DNA of 64,000 nt. Source: Parabacteroides sp. PF5-9. Lineage in GTDB: Bacteria; Bacteroidota; Bacteroidia; Bacteroidales; Tannerellaceae. The stretch lies in assembly GCF_029893105.1 (NCBI RefSeq), contig NZ_JARXWG010000014.1, forward strand, positions 38,909 to 102,908, written 5' to 3'. The translations under genes and the position numbers were made by a program. Under the pieces are notes generated by a model that saw only the letters and a list, made by a program, of their open reading frames with translations, made no database searches and was not told where the DNA came from. Positions 16,845 through 26,522 of this stretch are shown piece by piece (the stretch's first letter is position 1; every line of letters starts with the position of its first letter).

Positions 16845-18635
16845 TTATGGGGTGTAAACTTTTCCGACCGGATATCGGTTGACTCCGACTTCAACGCGCG
16901 CTCTTACCTTTGTCATAAAGAAATTAAGGATTGCGCGTGGATCATTGGCTAAAGCCGGATCCTCTTTTTTCTTGGTCTCGAACTCAGCTTTCAGAACCGG
17001 ATCTTCTTCCAGCATCTCACGTCCTTTTGTTTCCATATAGTTCAGGCTAATCCAGAATTCATTAGGTGCTTTTATGAAATTATTATAAAATCCCCAGTAA
17101 ACAAGCGAGGTAGAGGATTTAGGTTCCAGCATATGCGCAATGATCTTCACTTTAGGTTGTGAAGTTGATACCCATATATCCCCGGCATGATATCGGATAT
17201 GTTCTTTGGTTGTTTTATAATCTGTTTTTAATGTTATTCTTCCCTCGTAAGGTGTTTTTGACCATTCGGCATCGGTGAAATGATAGGTCTCTACTTCCAG
17301 GATGGTATCTCGTTTAAACCGTTCATAATGAATACCATGAATATCTAATAACTCAATCGTCGTCAATTGTTCCTGTGGGATGATATATGCTTCGGGTAAT
17401 CTGATTTTATTCTCTCCGGTAAAGGATAAAAAGAGGTGATAATCTAATGTAACCGGAGCATTTCGGTCGTAATAGGTCCAGTTTCCTCCCGAGAGGTCGC
17501 TGATAACGGTCGTATCTTTCCATCCTAGGTAACGAATCGGAACAGACTGTGCCATATTGTGTACATAGTCCAACGCCAGCGAATCTTTTCTGAATTCACG
17601 AGAAGATACATATCGGTCGGCCTTTTCTATTTCGGCCTTTAATATCTTGTTGTGTCGACCTGCAAGCTCAAGAGCATGTTTGAGATAAAGATACGTGGCA
17701 TCCACCCGTTCTTTATAGGGTTTGTAGATATGGTTTTCGATCAATAATCCAATGCGGTTGTTAGCGGAGGCATATCCATTTGAATATTGTGGTGCAAATA
17801 CATCCGGAAAGACACTCATTCCAACATCAGGCACATGGGTGATAGAAAAGAAATAGGGGAAAAGCGGGAATCCATCATCTTCCATTCGCCCTTTCAACTC
17901 TTTTTCAAACGTATTCATACTCCATTCCAACATATTGGGAGTCAGAAATTCACAATGTTCCAGTCCATAGGTGGAGACATACTGGAAATCAGCACCGTTT
18001 GTTACATGGATATCGATAAACAACTCCGGCATCCATTGGGCATATAAACTTAATAAGGATCGCATTTCAGGAGCATCTGCCTTGATGAAATCCCTGTTCA
18101 TATTTAGGCGTTGAGCGGTAAATCGGGCACCAACTTCAACCGGTCCGTTTTGATTGATCCGGTAGTGTATACCGAAATCTTCATGTCCGTCCACATTGAT
18201 GATCGGGATAAAAAGGAAAGAGACATTATCCAATAGTCCGGGGTGTTCGTCAAATAAAACAGCATCGCGAATAAACATCAGACCGGCATCTTTTCCGTCT
18301 GGTTCTCCGGCGTGAATATTCGCTTCGGCAAGTACGACTACTCGTCCTTTTGCTCTGATCTGTTCAGGAGAAGTCAGTCCGTCTTTATCGATGATAAGAA
18401 GAGGAATCTCCCGGCCTTGTGGTGAGACACCGATAGTTGTATATGTTATTTGACGAGAATGCTTGGCCAGTAACCGACAGTAATCAATGGTTTCCTCATA
18501 CCGTGGAGTATGCTCGTAGTTATTTTTCTCATAATAAGTTAAGAAATCTTCTTTCTGAAGTGCTTGCTGCGTGCAAGAAAAAAACAGAGAGATAAAGACA
18601 ACAAGTGTAGTGAAGCTTAAATATTTTATGCGCAT
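16845..18635 (-). CDS. M14 family zinc carboxypeptidase, lipoprotein
   Basis: A 596-residue exported metallopeptidase. The signal ends in a lipobox (SLFFSC, cysteine at about residue 21). The zinc-binding pair is seen in EANIHAGEPDGK (His-x-x-Glu) with the third ligand in FIDIHVTNG, and the catalytic glutamate is probably in GLLIENHIYK. An insertion and a C-terminal beta-rich region extend beyond the catalytic domain. It precedes the TlpA-like gene in a two-gene unit. A TACCTTTG box on the minus strand at 18664-18671 may be the promoter. The substrate, peptidoglycan or dietary peptides, is not known. Confidence 0.88.
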   Translation of the reverse strand: MRIKYLSFTTLVVFISLFFSCTQQALQKEDFLTYYEKNNYEHTPRYEETIDYCRLLAKHSRQITYTTIGVSPQGREIPLLIIDKDGLTSPEQIRAKGRVVVLAEANIHAGEPDGKDAGLMFIRDAVLFDEHPGLLDNVSFLFIPIINVDGHEDFGIHYRINQNGPVEVGARFTAQRLNMNRDFIKADAPEMRSLLSLYAQWMPELFIDIHVTNGADFQYVSTYGLEHCEFLTPNMLEWSMNTFEKELKGRMEDDGFPLFPYFFSITHVPDVGMSVFPDVFAPQYSNGYASANNRIGLLIENHIYKPYKERVDATYLYLKHALELAGRHNKILKAEIEKADRYVSSREFRKDSLALDYVHNMAQSVPIRYLGWKDTTVISDLSGGNWTYYDRNAPVTLDYHLFLSFTGENKIRLPEAYIIPQEQLTTIELLDIHGIHYERFKRDTILEVETYHFTDAEWSKTPYEGRITLKTDYKTTKEHIRYHAGDIWVSTSQPKVKIIAHMLEPKSSTSLVYWGFYNNFIKAPNEFWISLNYMETKGREMLEEDPVLKAEFETKKKEDPALANDPRAILNFFMTKVRARVEVGVNRYPVGKVYTP

Positions 18636-18736
18636 AATTTATGACAAATAGATTATATTGTATCAAAGGTATAAAATAATTAAGAATCTGTATAAACAGA
18701 GGAATAGAATATTTTAACCAGATTCGTATGGAATAG

Positions 18737-19612
18737 CTAATTTGTTTGTAGAGGTCTCACTACAATGATTCCGGTATTACTTTTCATATTTTCCGTATAA
18801 GTCGAAAGCGGTTCCGAGTTGATAATCACTTTCTTTTCTTTCGATGAGGCGTGTATGAATGTCAGTTTGTCCCCTTCGTGATAGATAAAACCGATATGTG
18901 ATATATCGAGTCCTTTGATGGAGGTGACAAAACAGACCATGTCACCGTTTTGCATTTTTGCTTTTTTATATTTGATCAACTCTTTCGGTAGATAGTAATA
19001 CATGCGGGTATTGATATCCCGTTCAATCTTTTCTATTTTAGGTATTAAGTCGGGATGATTTTTTAATTGTATATAGCTATCCGGATGTGTAGACATAAAG
19101 GATAGGTTTAAAGGCAGAATAACACCACCGATCTGTCGTGTAATATCTTTAACAAACCCTTTTCTTTCGTTGGTATAGATCCAGTCGGAAGTATAATGCA
19201 AACGGGATGAATAGTCTGTAATTTTCCCGTTCCTATAACGAAGTCGTTGAAGGTTCCGGCAGAAATGCTCAAAGGAGGGTGTAGGGCTTTTTATTGTTTG
19301 GCTCAGGGCAATCACATTTTCGACGAAAGTAGTACAATCCATTTCCCGTAGATTGATCACCAATGATTCCGGCTCTTTTTCCAGTGTAGAAGCAACATAA
19401 GGAGTGTTGAGAAAGTATTTACCAGTTTCAATCAACAACTGATCCATCGGTAAAGAGCGTTTAGGGAGCATTTGTTTGGCGAAACGTTCAAAAATCAACC
19501 GGTCTTCATAAATATAACAAAAAGGTTCAGCATTTATCGTTTGTGCGTTGATTGTTTGTAATGCGCATAGAAAAGAGTAAAAAGCCAGAAGAAGATATAC
19601 CTTTTTTTTCAT
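18737..19612 (-). CDS. DUF1460 N-acetylmuramoyl-L-alanine amidase-like protein
   Basis: A 291-residue secreted protein with an N-terminal signal peptide (about residues 1-23). The MDCTTFVENVIALSQT segment carries the catalytic cysteine of the DUF1460 family, which adopts an NlpC/P60-like fold and is linked to peptidoglycan turnover. The histidine is likely the one in DISHIGFIYHEG. The gene starts one base after the uvrB stop codon and is the last of a PspC-uvrB-DUF1460 run. Confidence 0.88.
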   Translation of the reverse strand: MKKKVYLLLAFYSFLCALQTINAQTINAEPFCYIYEDRLIFERFAKQMLPKRSLPMDQLLIETGKYFLNTPYVASTLEKEPESLVINLREMDCTTFVENVIALSQTIKSPTPSFEHFCRNLQRLRYRNGKITDYSSRLHYTSDWIYTNERKGFVKDITRQIGGVILPLNLSFMSTHPDSYIQLKNHPDLIPKIEKIERDINTRMYYYLPKELIKYKKAKMQNGDMVCFVTSIKGLDISHIGFIYHEGDKLTFIHASSKEKKVIINSEPLSTYTENMKSNTGIIVVRPLQTN

Positions 19613-19613
19613 A

Positions 19614-21632
19614 TCATTCTTTTATTTTCAAAATGTCTTGCAACTTAATCAGTTCATCGCGATACTGTGCCGCTTCAATAAATTCAAGTTTTTTCGCTGC
19701 TTCCGTCATTAATTTTTTCGTTCGTTCGATCGCTTTTTCTAATTGTTCACGGTTCATATATTGGACAATCGGGTCGGCAACAAGGCTGGCCTCGGATTCA
19801 ATGTAGGCATTCGGTTCGGCACTACCCGGTTTTCCGCCAAGAAGTGAAACACTTGTTTTTACAATTTGCTTTGGCGTAATACCATGTTTCTCGTTATATG
19901 CCAATTGTTTTTCTCTGCGTCGGGTAGTTTCTTCAATGGTCAGGCGCATACTTTCCGTGATTTTGTCGGCATAAAAAATCACCTTCCCGTTAATATTACG
20001 GGCAGCACGTCCGGCAGTCTGTGTCAATGAGCGATGGGAGCGAAGAAAACCTTCTTTATCAGCATCCAGAATAGCAACCAAAGAGACTTCCGGTAGATCC
20101 AGCCCTTCACGCAATAGATTCACCCCTATCAATACATCAAACAGACCTGTTCGTAAGTCATCCATAATACGTACCCGTTCAAGTGTATCGACATCACTAT
20201 GGATATAATTACATTTGATCCCCATCCGACTAAGATAAGCCGTTAACTCTTCGGCCATACGTTTAGTCAAAGTGGTCACTAAAATACGTTCGTTTATAGC
20301 CGCCCGTTGCGTAATCTCTTCCATCAGATCATCGATCTGATTCAATGTCGGACGGACATCTATGATCGGATCCAATAGTCCTGTCGGACGGATTAACTGA
20401 TCGACAACAATACCTTCACTTTTTTCGAGTTCATAGTCCGCCGGAGTTGCACTGACATAGATGGCCAGTGGAGTCAATGATTCGAATTCTTCGAAGGTTA
20501 ACGGGCGGTTATCGGTTGCTGCGGGAAGACGAAATCCATATTCCACCAAGTTTTTTTTCCGAGCAGCATCACCTCCGTACATGGCTCGGATTTGCGGAAC
20601 GGTTACATGACTTTCGTCAACGACCAGTAAAAAGTCTTTTGGAAAATAATCCAACAGGCAGTAAGGACGCTCACCGGCCGCTCTACCGTCGAAATAACGG
20701 GAATAGTTCTCGATGCCCGAACAATGTCCCAGTTCGCGGATCATTTCCAGGTCGAATGTCACCCGCTCGTAAAGCCGTTTGGCCTCAAAAGGTTTTCCAA
20801 TCTGTTTAAAATACTCTACCTGTGTCCCTAAATCGACATCAATCTGACCGATTGCTTGATTAATACGGTCTTGGGTGGTCACAAAAAGATTGGTCGGATA
20901 AATATTTAACTCATCCTGTTCATCAATTTCAATACCTGTTTGCGGATTAAAAGAAGAGAGACGTTCTATCTCGTCTCCCCAGAATTCGATCCGATAGGCT
21001 AAACCATCATATGCTTCAATTGCCGGAAAGATATCAACAGTATCTCCATTGACACGGAAACAACCGCTATTGAAGTCTACTTTGTTATTGATATATAAAG
21101 CATCTACAAAACGCCGCAACAACTTATCACGGCTTATTTGCATACCTCGTTTCAGGTAGGTTACCTTTTCTGCGAATGCTGTAGGGTCAGCCATACCGTA
21201 GAGGCAGGATACCGATGAAACGACGATCACATCTTTTCGGCCGGATAGGAGAGAGGCTGTTGCACGCAATCGTAATTTATCAATTTCCTGATTAATCTCC
21301 AGATCTTTCTCTATATAAGTATCCGAAGAAGGCAGGTATGCTTCAGGTTGATAATAATCATAATAAGAGACAAAGTATTCAACGGCGTTGTTTGGAAAAA
21401 AAGATTTGAACTCACTATATAACTGAGCCGCTAATGTTTTATTATGACTCAATATTAAGGTAGGCCGTTGTACTTCTTTAATGACGTTTGCAATGGTAAA
21501 TGTTTTACCAGAACCAGTTACGCCCAGTAAGGTTTGGAAAGGCACACCGCCTCTTATCCCATCAGACAGAGCGGCAATAGCTTCGGGTTGATCCCCTGTG
21601 GGACTGAACGAAGACGATATTTCAAAACTCAT
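19614..21632 (-). CDS. uvrB: Excinuclease ABC subunit B
   Basis: The 672-residue helicase-like subunit of the nucleotide excision repair complex. The Walker A motif GVTGSGKT is near residues 39-46, the beta-hairpin region SYYDYYQPEAYLPSSDTYIE follows, and the conserved DESH and later helicase motifs (INLLREGLDLPEVSLVAILD) are present. A C-terminal UVR motif (about residues 630-665) that contacts UvrC is also seen. Its start lies 3 bases after the PspC stop. The plus-strand ORFs within it are shadows. Confidence 0.97.
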   Translation of the reverse strand: MSFEISSSFSPTGDQPEAIAALSDGIRGGVPFQTLLGVTGSGKTFTIANVIKEVQRPTLILSHNKTLAAQLYSEFKSFFPNNAVEYFVSYYDYYQPEAYLPSSDTYIEKDLEINQEIDKLRLRATASLLSGRKDVIVVSSVSCLYGMADPTAFAEKVTYLKRGMQISRDKLLRRFVDALYINNKVDFNSGCFRVNGDTVDIFPAIEAYDGLAYRIEFWGDEIERLSSFNPQTGIEIDEQDELNIYPTNLFVTTQDRINQAIGQIDVDLGTQVEYFKQIGKPFEAKRLYERVTFDLEMIRELGHCSGIENYSRYFDGRAAGERPYCLLDYFPKDFLLVVDESHVTVPQIRAMYGGDAARKKNLVEYGFRLPAATDNRPLTFEEFESLTPLAIYVSATPADYELEKSEGIVVDQLIRPTGLLDPIIDVRPTLNQIDDLMEEITQRAAINERILVTTLTKRMAEELTAYLSRMGIKCNYIHSDVDTLERVRIMDDLRTGLFDVLIGVNLLREGLDLPEVSLVAILDADKEGFLRSHRSLTQTAGRAARNINGKVIFYADKITESMRLTIEETTRRREKQLAYNEKHGITPKQIVKTSVSLLGGKPGSAEPNAYIESEASLVADPIVQYMNREQLEKAIERTKKLMTEAAKKLEFIEAAQYRDELIKLQDILKIKE

Positions 21633-21635
21633 TCT

Positions 21636-21836
21636 TTAAAATTGCTCTCCTTGTTGAGGCATTACGATCCAGAGTATGAGATAGGCTAATGCTCCGGCAA
21701 ATGCGGTAAATATGCTTAACAAAATATAACCAACCCGTACCAATGTCGGATCGAGATCAAAATACTCCGCAAATCCGGCACACACGCCTGCTATCATTTT
21801 ATTCCTTGAACGATACAATCTTTTCTTTTCTTCCAT
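21636..21836 (-). CDS. PspC domain protein
   Basis: A 66-residue small membrane protein. The start is set at ATG 21836, giving MEEKKRLYRSRNKMIAGVCA, the family N-terminus; the frame is open a further 24 bases upstream. The PspC pattern GVCAGFAEYFDLDPTLVRV is followed by one hydrophobic segment (about residues 35-58). PspC proteins take part in envelope stress sensing in some bacteria, but no other psp gene is nearby. It heads a run with uvrB and the DUF1460 gene. Confidence 0.85.
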   Translation of the reverse strand: MEEKKRLYRSRNKMIAGVCAGFAEYFDLDPTLVRVGYILLSIFTAFAGALAYLILWIVMPQQGEQF

Positions 21837-21882
21837 AATACTTGTGTTATATATATACAAAAATAATCAATACTTTTCAGTT

Positions 21883-24534
21883 CTACAAGTTAAACCAGTA
21901 ATTCAGTTTAACCATGAAGACATTGGAAGCCGGCAAGCCGAACATGCGATCTAAATTATCTCCCCACCCGGAGATCACCCGGCTGTCGCGGTTTGACATA
22001 GAATGTTCCCAGACCAGGTAAAGGGTGGAGCCGGGCAGGTATTCCCAACGAGCCACCAGGTTAGAGCGGAATTCATTAAAACTAAAATTAGGATTCTTGA
22101 AACTATATTGTTCGCCGTTTCTGTCTACGTGATAAGATCCGTCGGCATAACTGATTTCATCCGCTCCGTAGACGTGAAAGCGGTCATTATATGACCGGGC
22201 TAACGTATTTGTTGCCTGTTTGAAATCGGTATATTTCCCGGTAGAGGTATAGGGTGCTCCGTAGAACTGAATGGATATATCCGGGGTTACATTCATCTGT
22301 ACTTTTAATGTCAGCCCGTAGGTGTTTTGTCTGAGATGCCCCATGACATATGTATCTTGGGCAAAAGGAATGTTTGAGCCACCGTTGGATATGGTTGCGA
22401 CATATTGTAGGTTCTCTCCTTTTGTTTCATAGGTGAAATCTCCGGAAACAAGAAACTGATTACCTAAGCGTAAGGTGATTCCCGGGATAATGGTATGATA
22501 CTGATTACCAGCTACATTATAGTCCCATATATATTTGGCATTTACAGCAATGCGTTTAGTTTTATCGGTGTTTAAACTAAGTGTACTAACTAGAAAAGGG
22601 CTAATGCGTAAACCGGGTCCTCCGTATAGTTTCCGAGGATTGATAAAATTCCAACCATAGTTTTCCGTAAAATCAATCTCAAAACTATTTAGCAACATAC
22701 TTTTCCATTGTAATGTGGCGCTGTTTTGGAGGCTTCTACCTCCGTAGTCCCATTTGTTTATTTGCTTCAATGTAATAGTGTTGCTTCTGAAAATTTTCCA
22801 TGGATTGGTTTGACGAAAAGCAATTTCTGTTTCATTCATTAAGTAATCCGCCTCTTTCATATATCCGATTGTATTCAAATCGAAACCGGGAGAAGACCAG
22901 CCGAATGTTTCGGCAAATGTCCATTTGGCATTTCCTTTTCTTCCGACTGTCAGATACCCTCCGGTTCCGGACAACGAGGTTCGGTTAGGGTCAACCCCTA
23001 AATAACGATTAGAAGTAATACGTTGATATAAATGCGTCGTATTCTGTTGCAAACGGGTGATCGCTTCTTTTGTACCGTCAAGATAACTGAACATACCTTT
23101 GGATTCAATATAATACAACCTGTTTGCAAAATACTGTGTAAAATCGATTCCTGCCGTATACGCGTTTCGTACCAATCTGTTTTCTAAATGAGGTTCATCA
23201 TTGAAGGCGCGATTGACAGAAGTGATCATTCCTCCCAACAAACTATTTCCTTTCCAGTTTTTTTGAACGCGTGCGACGGTATAATTTGTTAATGGTTCTA
23301 CGACCTCTTTATCTTCGACTCCATCACGTGTGACTTTTAAAGAAGAGCGGGCGGTAATACTTTGGACTACACCGATCGTTAAGCCGTTTTTATTTGTTCC
23401 CGTCAGCTTTAAAGCGCCGATAATCGGAACATTATCCGCTGTACTGGTAAAACTGTTTACCTGATCGATATCCGCCGGACTATAGGAAGGCATAGCGCCA
23501 ATCCGCCGGGTATAAAACATCATATCACTGCCGTTGTTGAAATCGAGAATATGTTTGCCTTCCAGAAAGAACGTTCTTTTTTCGTCGTAGAATGTTTCAT
23601 AAACTGTCAGGTTCATAACCGATGGATCGAGTTCAACCTGCCCGAAGTCGGGGTTTATTGTCAGATCCAAGGTATAATCGGATAACGCCAGTTTAGCATC
23701 CAATCCGGCATTGCCTTTCCAGGAAGATCCTTTTTGATAGGGACTTCCTTCTATTTTTGGTTCGCTGCTATATTTGCCCATCACGTAAGGCAGAATTTCA
23801 ATAGCCCGTGGTTTGGGTAGATCATTCATCCCGTGCATCTCTCCAAAAGAGAATACATGTCCGTTATTTTTTACAGGGATCAGGCTCCAGTTTTGTGTTT
23901 CATTCTTATGTCGAATGATTCTTCGGATATGTAACCCCCAGATACCCTCTTCTGAAAATTGGTTATAGCGTAATTGACTGAAAGGAATCTGCATTTCGGC
24001 CGTCCAACTCGAATCCGCCATATTCACCTGTGTACGTGCTTCCCAAACAGCATTCCAACTGCGAATACCTTCCAGTTTATCGGTAACGATCAGATCGGTT
24101 TTATTTCCCCCCAGATTGATATTAAACTCGGGAGAAGCACGATAATCATGATAGGTATCGAATGCGACACTGACCAGATCACCCGTATTGTTCTCATCCC
24201 GGTTTCCTATAAAGCGGTTCATTTTTTCCGGTTCAGATTCTTTACAGTAGATACCCACATAAATGTATTTATCGTCATAAAATATTTTTGCTCTGGTTGG
24301 TGATGAGGTTTCTGCCCGTTCATTGGGAGATACTTGTACAAATGTGTCTGTCCATACTCCTTGCTGTTGCCACAAATCTTCATTCAAGCGACCGTCTATA
24401 TCCGGTTTCTCACTACTGATTCTTGTTACGGTATATTTTCGTTTATAAGCGTCGTCAAAAGGAATAACAGCTTCTTGCTGCGCACGACAAAACATACTGA
24501 TGGTTAATGAAATAAGGATAAACAGGTACTTCAT
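21883..24534 (-). CDS. DUF5916 outer-membrane protein with N-terminal CBM9-like domain
   Basis: An 883-residue protein with a signal peptide (MKYLFILISLTISMFCRAQQ). Residues about 40-230 resemble the carbohydrate-binding module 9 fold (KPDIDGRLNEDLW at its start), and the rest matches DUF5916, probably an outer-membrane beta barrel given the alternating pattern and the terminal aromatic (MVKLNYWFNL). No catalytic motif is apparent. A well-formed promoter lies upstream at 24576-24606. The substrate or role is unknown; surface glycan handling is an inference. Confidence 0.85.
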   Translation of the reverse strand: MKYLFILISLTISMFCRAQQEAVIPFDDAYKRKYTVTRISSEKPDIDGRLNEDLWQQQGVWTDTFVQVSPNERAETSSPTRAKIFYDDKYIYVGIYCKESEPEKMNRFIGNRDENNTGDLVSVAFDTYHDYRASPEFNINLGGNKTDLIVTDKLEGIRSWNAVWEARTQVNMADSSWTAEMQIPFSQLRYNQFSEEGIWGLHIRRIIRHKNETQNWSLIPVKNNGHVFSFGEMHGMNDLPKPRAIEILPYVMGKYSSEPKIEGSPYQKGSSWKGNAGLDAKLALSDYTLDLTINPDFGQVELDPSVMNLTVYETFYDEKRTFFLEGKHILDFNNGSDMMFYTRRIGAMPSYSPADIDQVNSFTSTADNVPIIGALKLTGTNKNGLTIGVVQSITARSSLKVTRDGVEDKEVVEPLTNYTVARVQKNWKGNSLLGGMITSVNRAFNDEPHLENRLVRNAYTAGIDFTQYFANRLYYIESKGMFSYLDGTKEAITRLQQNTTHLYQRITSNRYLGVDPNRTSLSGTGGYLTVGRKGNAKWTFAETFGWSSPGFDLNTIGYMKEADYLMNETEIAFRQTNPWKIFRSNTITLKQINKWDYGGRSLQNSATLQWKSMLLNSFEIDFTENYGWNFINPRKLYGGPGLRISPFLVSTLSLNTDKTKRIAVNAKYIWDYNVAGNQYHTIIPGITLRLGNQFLVSGDFTYETKGENLQYVATISNGGSNIPFAQDTYVMGHLRQNTYGLTLKVQMNVTPDISIQFYGAPYTSTGKYTDFKQATNTLARSYNDRFHVYGADEISYADGSYHVDRNGEQYSFKNPNFSFNEFRSNLVARWEYLPGSTLYLVWEHSMSNRDSRVISGWGDNLDRMFGLPASNVFMVKLNYWFNL

Positions 24535-24575
24535 GGTCTATTAGATTTAAGGCAACGTCAATAATAGTATTCAGA

Positions 24576-24606
24576 CAAAAATAAGGTTATCTGATTTATA
24601 ATCAAA
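24576..24606 (-). promoter_or_regulatory. Promoter of the DUF5916 gene
   Basis: On the minus strand, TTTG (24603-24606) and TATTTTTG (24576-24583) are exactly 19 bases apart. The start codon at 24534 lies about 40 bases downstream. Confidence 0.75.
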
Positions 24607-24648
24607 TTTTTTGACCTGTTTTTGATGCAAATCAAATATCTTATTCTT

Positions 24649-25383
24649 TCAAAGCAGGTAAGCCGCCACTTTTTGACGATCCGTTTCGACCCTCTCGAAC
24701 TCAGAAGTAACGACACTACTGCCCATTGGTACCTGTTCATTCCGATAGTTCATTTGGCTGTGTACGATACTTCGTGCGGATGTGTGGAACTCTTTTGCAC
24801 CTGTTGCTGTTTCGATTTGGGCGATATTGTTTTCGCGTACTCCGCTTCCCGGCATGATGATAATCCGGTCACCAGCCTGTTTGACCAGTTCGGCTATTAA
24901 TGGGATACCTTGTTCTGCGGTGGCCTGTTGTCCTGATGTCAATATCCGGTCGCATCCCGCTTCGATGAGTTGTTCCAGGGCGGCGAACGGGTCACGGCAA
25001 ACGTCAAAAGCTCTATGGAATGTGATTGATAAAGGCTTTGCAGCCGCAATAAGTTTGTTTAATAAGGTGAGATCAATATCGCCTTGGGGAGTGAGACATC
25101 CGAAAACAACACCATGTACCTTTAACTGTTTACATAGTTCAATATCGATTAACATCGATTGAATCTCTGCCTCGGAATATAAAAAATCGCCTCCACGGGG
25201 GCGGATAATGACATGGATATCGATCGAAGAGGTTAAAGCCTGTGCTGTTTTGATTTCGCCATAACTGGGTGTTGTTCCTCCTTCGGGTATAGCGGCACAA
25301 AGTTCTACCCTTGTGGCGCCGCCGGCTTCTGCCTCTACACAGCTTTGAGCAGAATTAGCACATATTTCGATGATGCGTTTCAT
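24649..25383 (-). CDS. cutC: Copper homeostasis protein CutC
   Basis: A 244-residue TIM-barrel protein of the CutC family. The N-terminal EICANSAQSCVEAEAGGATR and the internal VIIRPRGGDFLYS and ITFHRAFDVCRDP stretches are family signatures. CutC was linked to copper tolerance in E. coli, though that role is disputed and its reaction is unknown. Stands as a single gene with its own promoter. Its upstream region carries an element of the 22-bp repeat class. Confidence 0.93.
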   Translation of the reverse strand: MKRIIEICANSAQSCVEAEAGGATRVELCAAIPEGGTTPSYGEIKTAQALTSSIDIHVIIRPRGGDFLYSEAEIQSMLIDIELCKQLKVHGVVFGCLTPQGDIDLTLLNKLIAAAKPLSITFHRAFDVCRDPFAALEQLIEAGCDRILTSGQQATAEQGIPLIAELVKQAGDRIIIMPGSGVRENNIAQIETATGAKEFHTSARSIVHSQMNYRNEQVPMGSSVVTSEFERVETDRQKVAAYLL

Positions 25384-25404
25384 TGTTGAATCATTTTAAC
25401 CGAA

Positions 25405-25434
25405 CAAATATAGTGTTTCTGTCTTATTCGCAAA
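25405..25434 (-). promoter_or_regulatory. Probable cutC promoter
   Basis: On the minus strand, TTTG (25431-25434) and TATATTTG (25405-25412) are 18 bases apart, 22 bases before the cutC ATG. Confidence 0.65.
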
Positions 25435-25479
25435 AAAAAGAGAAATGACCGACCGATTTATTTGTACCATTACGAATAC

Positions 25480-25575
25480 TTTTTTGTTAGAGGTACGTCT
25501 AAATTATTTTAGAGGTACCTCTAAACTGATTTACACCTACCTCTAAATAAATTTAGACGTACCTCTAACAGAAAA
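25480..25575. repeat. Intergenic 22-bp-period palindromic element, family A copy 2
   Basis: Four GTAC-type cores start at 25493, 25515, 25537 and 25559, exactly 22 bp apart. The outer units are perfectly complementary over at least 20 bp: 25485-25504 (starting TGTTAGAGGTAC) against 25551-25570. The inner units pair over about 10 bp (TTTAGAGGTA with TACCTCTAAA). A C/G difference in unit 1 (GTACGTCT) is matched by unit 4 (AGACGTAC), so the long-range pairing is preserved. It is the same family as the element at 2106-2201. Confidence 0.9.
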
Positions 25576-25651
25576 CTGTTTATTATATTACCAAAAAATG
25601 GTCGGAATGTTGTTTTTAACGCTATTGGATGAAGTAGAAAAAGGGTGTAGA

Positions 25652-25702
25652 TTCAAAAAAAAGAAAAACGGGAGGTAAATCTTAAAGATTATCCTCCCGT
25701 TT
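25652..25702 (-). terminator. Terminator after the lpxA-like gene
   Basis: On the minus strand, AAACGGGAGG and CCTCCCGTTT form a 10-bp stem with an inner AATCTT/AAGATT extension. The stem is followed by a C/T run (complement of 25652-25668). It closes the efflux operon that ends with lpxA. Confidence 0.82.
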
Positions 25703-25733
25703 CTGTTTTCTTAATTTATTAAAATAAACCGAG

Positions 25734-26501
25734 TTACCTGATAATACCCAATTTTGTCGTTTCCAGGAATCGAACGATATTTTCGATCTCTTCACTCATC
25801 GGTACCTGATCCTTAATCTTGATAATACTATCATCCAGACTGTTGTTGCTTTGATACAATAAACGATAAGCGTGGGCAATATGGTTCAGGCATTTATCGG
25901 TAAAATTATTCTGCATCAATACTTTTGCATTTACTCCGTAATAGATGATCGGTTCTCTGGCCGCAACAATATACGGAGGAATATCCTTGTTGAAACGACT
26001 TCCGGTCTGAATCATACTCCAGGTGCCGACACGACTGCCCTGGCTCATCAGAATACCTCCGCCGAATATCACAGCATCTTCCAACACACAGTTGCCTGAA
26101 ATCTTACTTCCGTATCCGATCACACAGTTATTTCCCACTTTTGTATCGTGGGAGATATGGACACCTTCATGCAGAAAGTTGCCATTTCCGATCACCGTAC
26201 TGCCGGTAGAGAATGTAGCCCGGTTGATGACTACATTTTCCCGGATCACATTATTGTCGCCAATAACCACCTGCGTATCATCTCCTTTGAATGCAAAATC
26301 CTGAGGAAGTGCAGCGATTACCGCATTTTGGAATATTTTATTCCCGTTTCCCATGCGTGTTCCACTCATCAGACTGGCATAGGGCATAATTTCACAATCG
26401 TTACCGATCACAACATTTTTGTCGATATAGGCAAACGGATGAACCGTTACGTTGGCTCCGATGACTGCACTGGGATCGATATATGCTAATGGACTGATCA
26501 T
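25734..26501 (-). CDS. lpxA: Acyl-ACP--UDP-N-acetylglucosamine O-acyltransferase-like protein (LpxA paralogue)
   Basis: A 255-residue left-handed beta-helix acyltransferase. Hexapeptide repeats fill about residues 1-190, and the catalytic histidine region is seen as GVHISHDTKVGNN. The C-terminal helical domain (NHIAHAYRLLYQSN) matches LpxA, which starts lipid A synthesis. Bacteroidales often carry LpxA within a separate lipid A operon, so this copy may be a paralogue. It starts 21 bases after the efflux outer-membrane gene and has its own terminator, which suggests co-transcription with the efflux genes. Confidence 0.88.
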   Translation of the reverse strand: MISPLAYIDPSAVIGANVTVHPFAYIDKNVVIGNDCEIMPYASLMSGTRMGNGNKIFQNAVIAALPQDFAFKGDDTQVVIGDNNVIRENVVINRATFSTGSTVIGNGNFLHEGVHISHDTKVGNNCVIGYGSKISGNCVLEDAVIFGGGILMSQGSRVGTWSMIQTGSRFNKDIPPYIVAAREPIIYYGVNAKVLMQNNFTDKCLNHIAHAYRLLYQSNNSLDDSIIKIKDQVPMSEEIENIVRFLETTKLGIIR

Positions 26502-26522
26502 ATTATTAAATTTTAAGGTTCA

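Larger units (their letters stand above)
25384..25733. other. 350-base intergenic region between lpxA-like and cutC
   Basis: No gene. From left to right it holds the cutC promoter (25405-25434), the family A repeat element (25480-25575), a short AT-rich stretch and the lpxA terminator (25652-25702). Confidence 0.75.
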
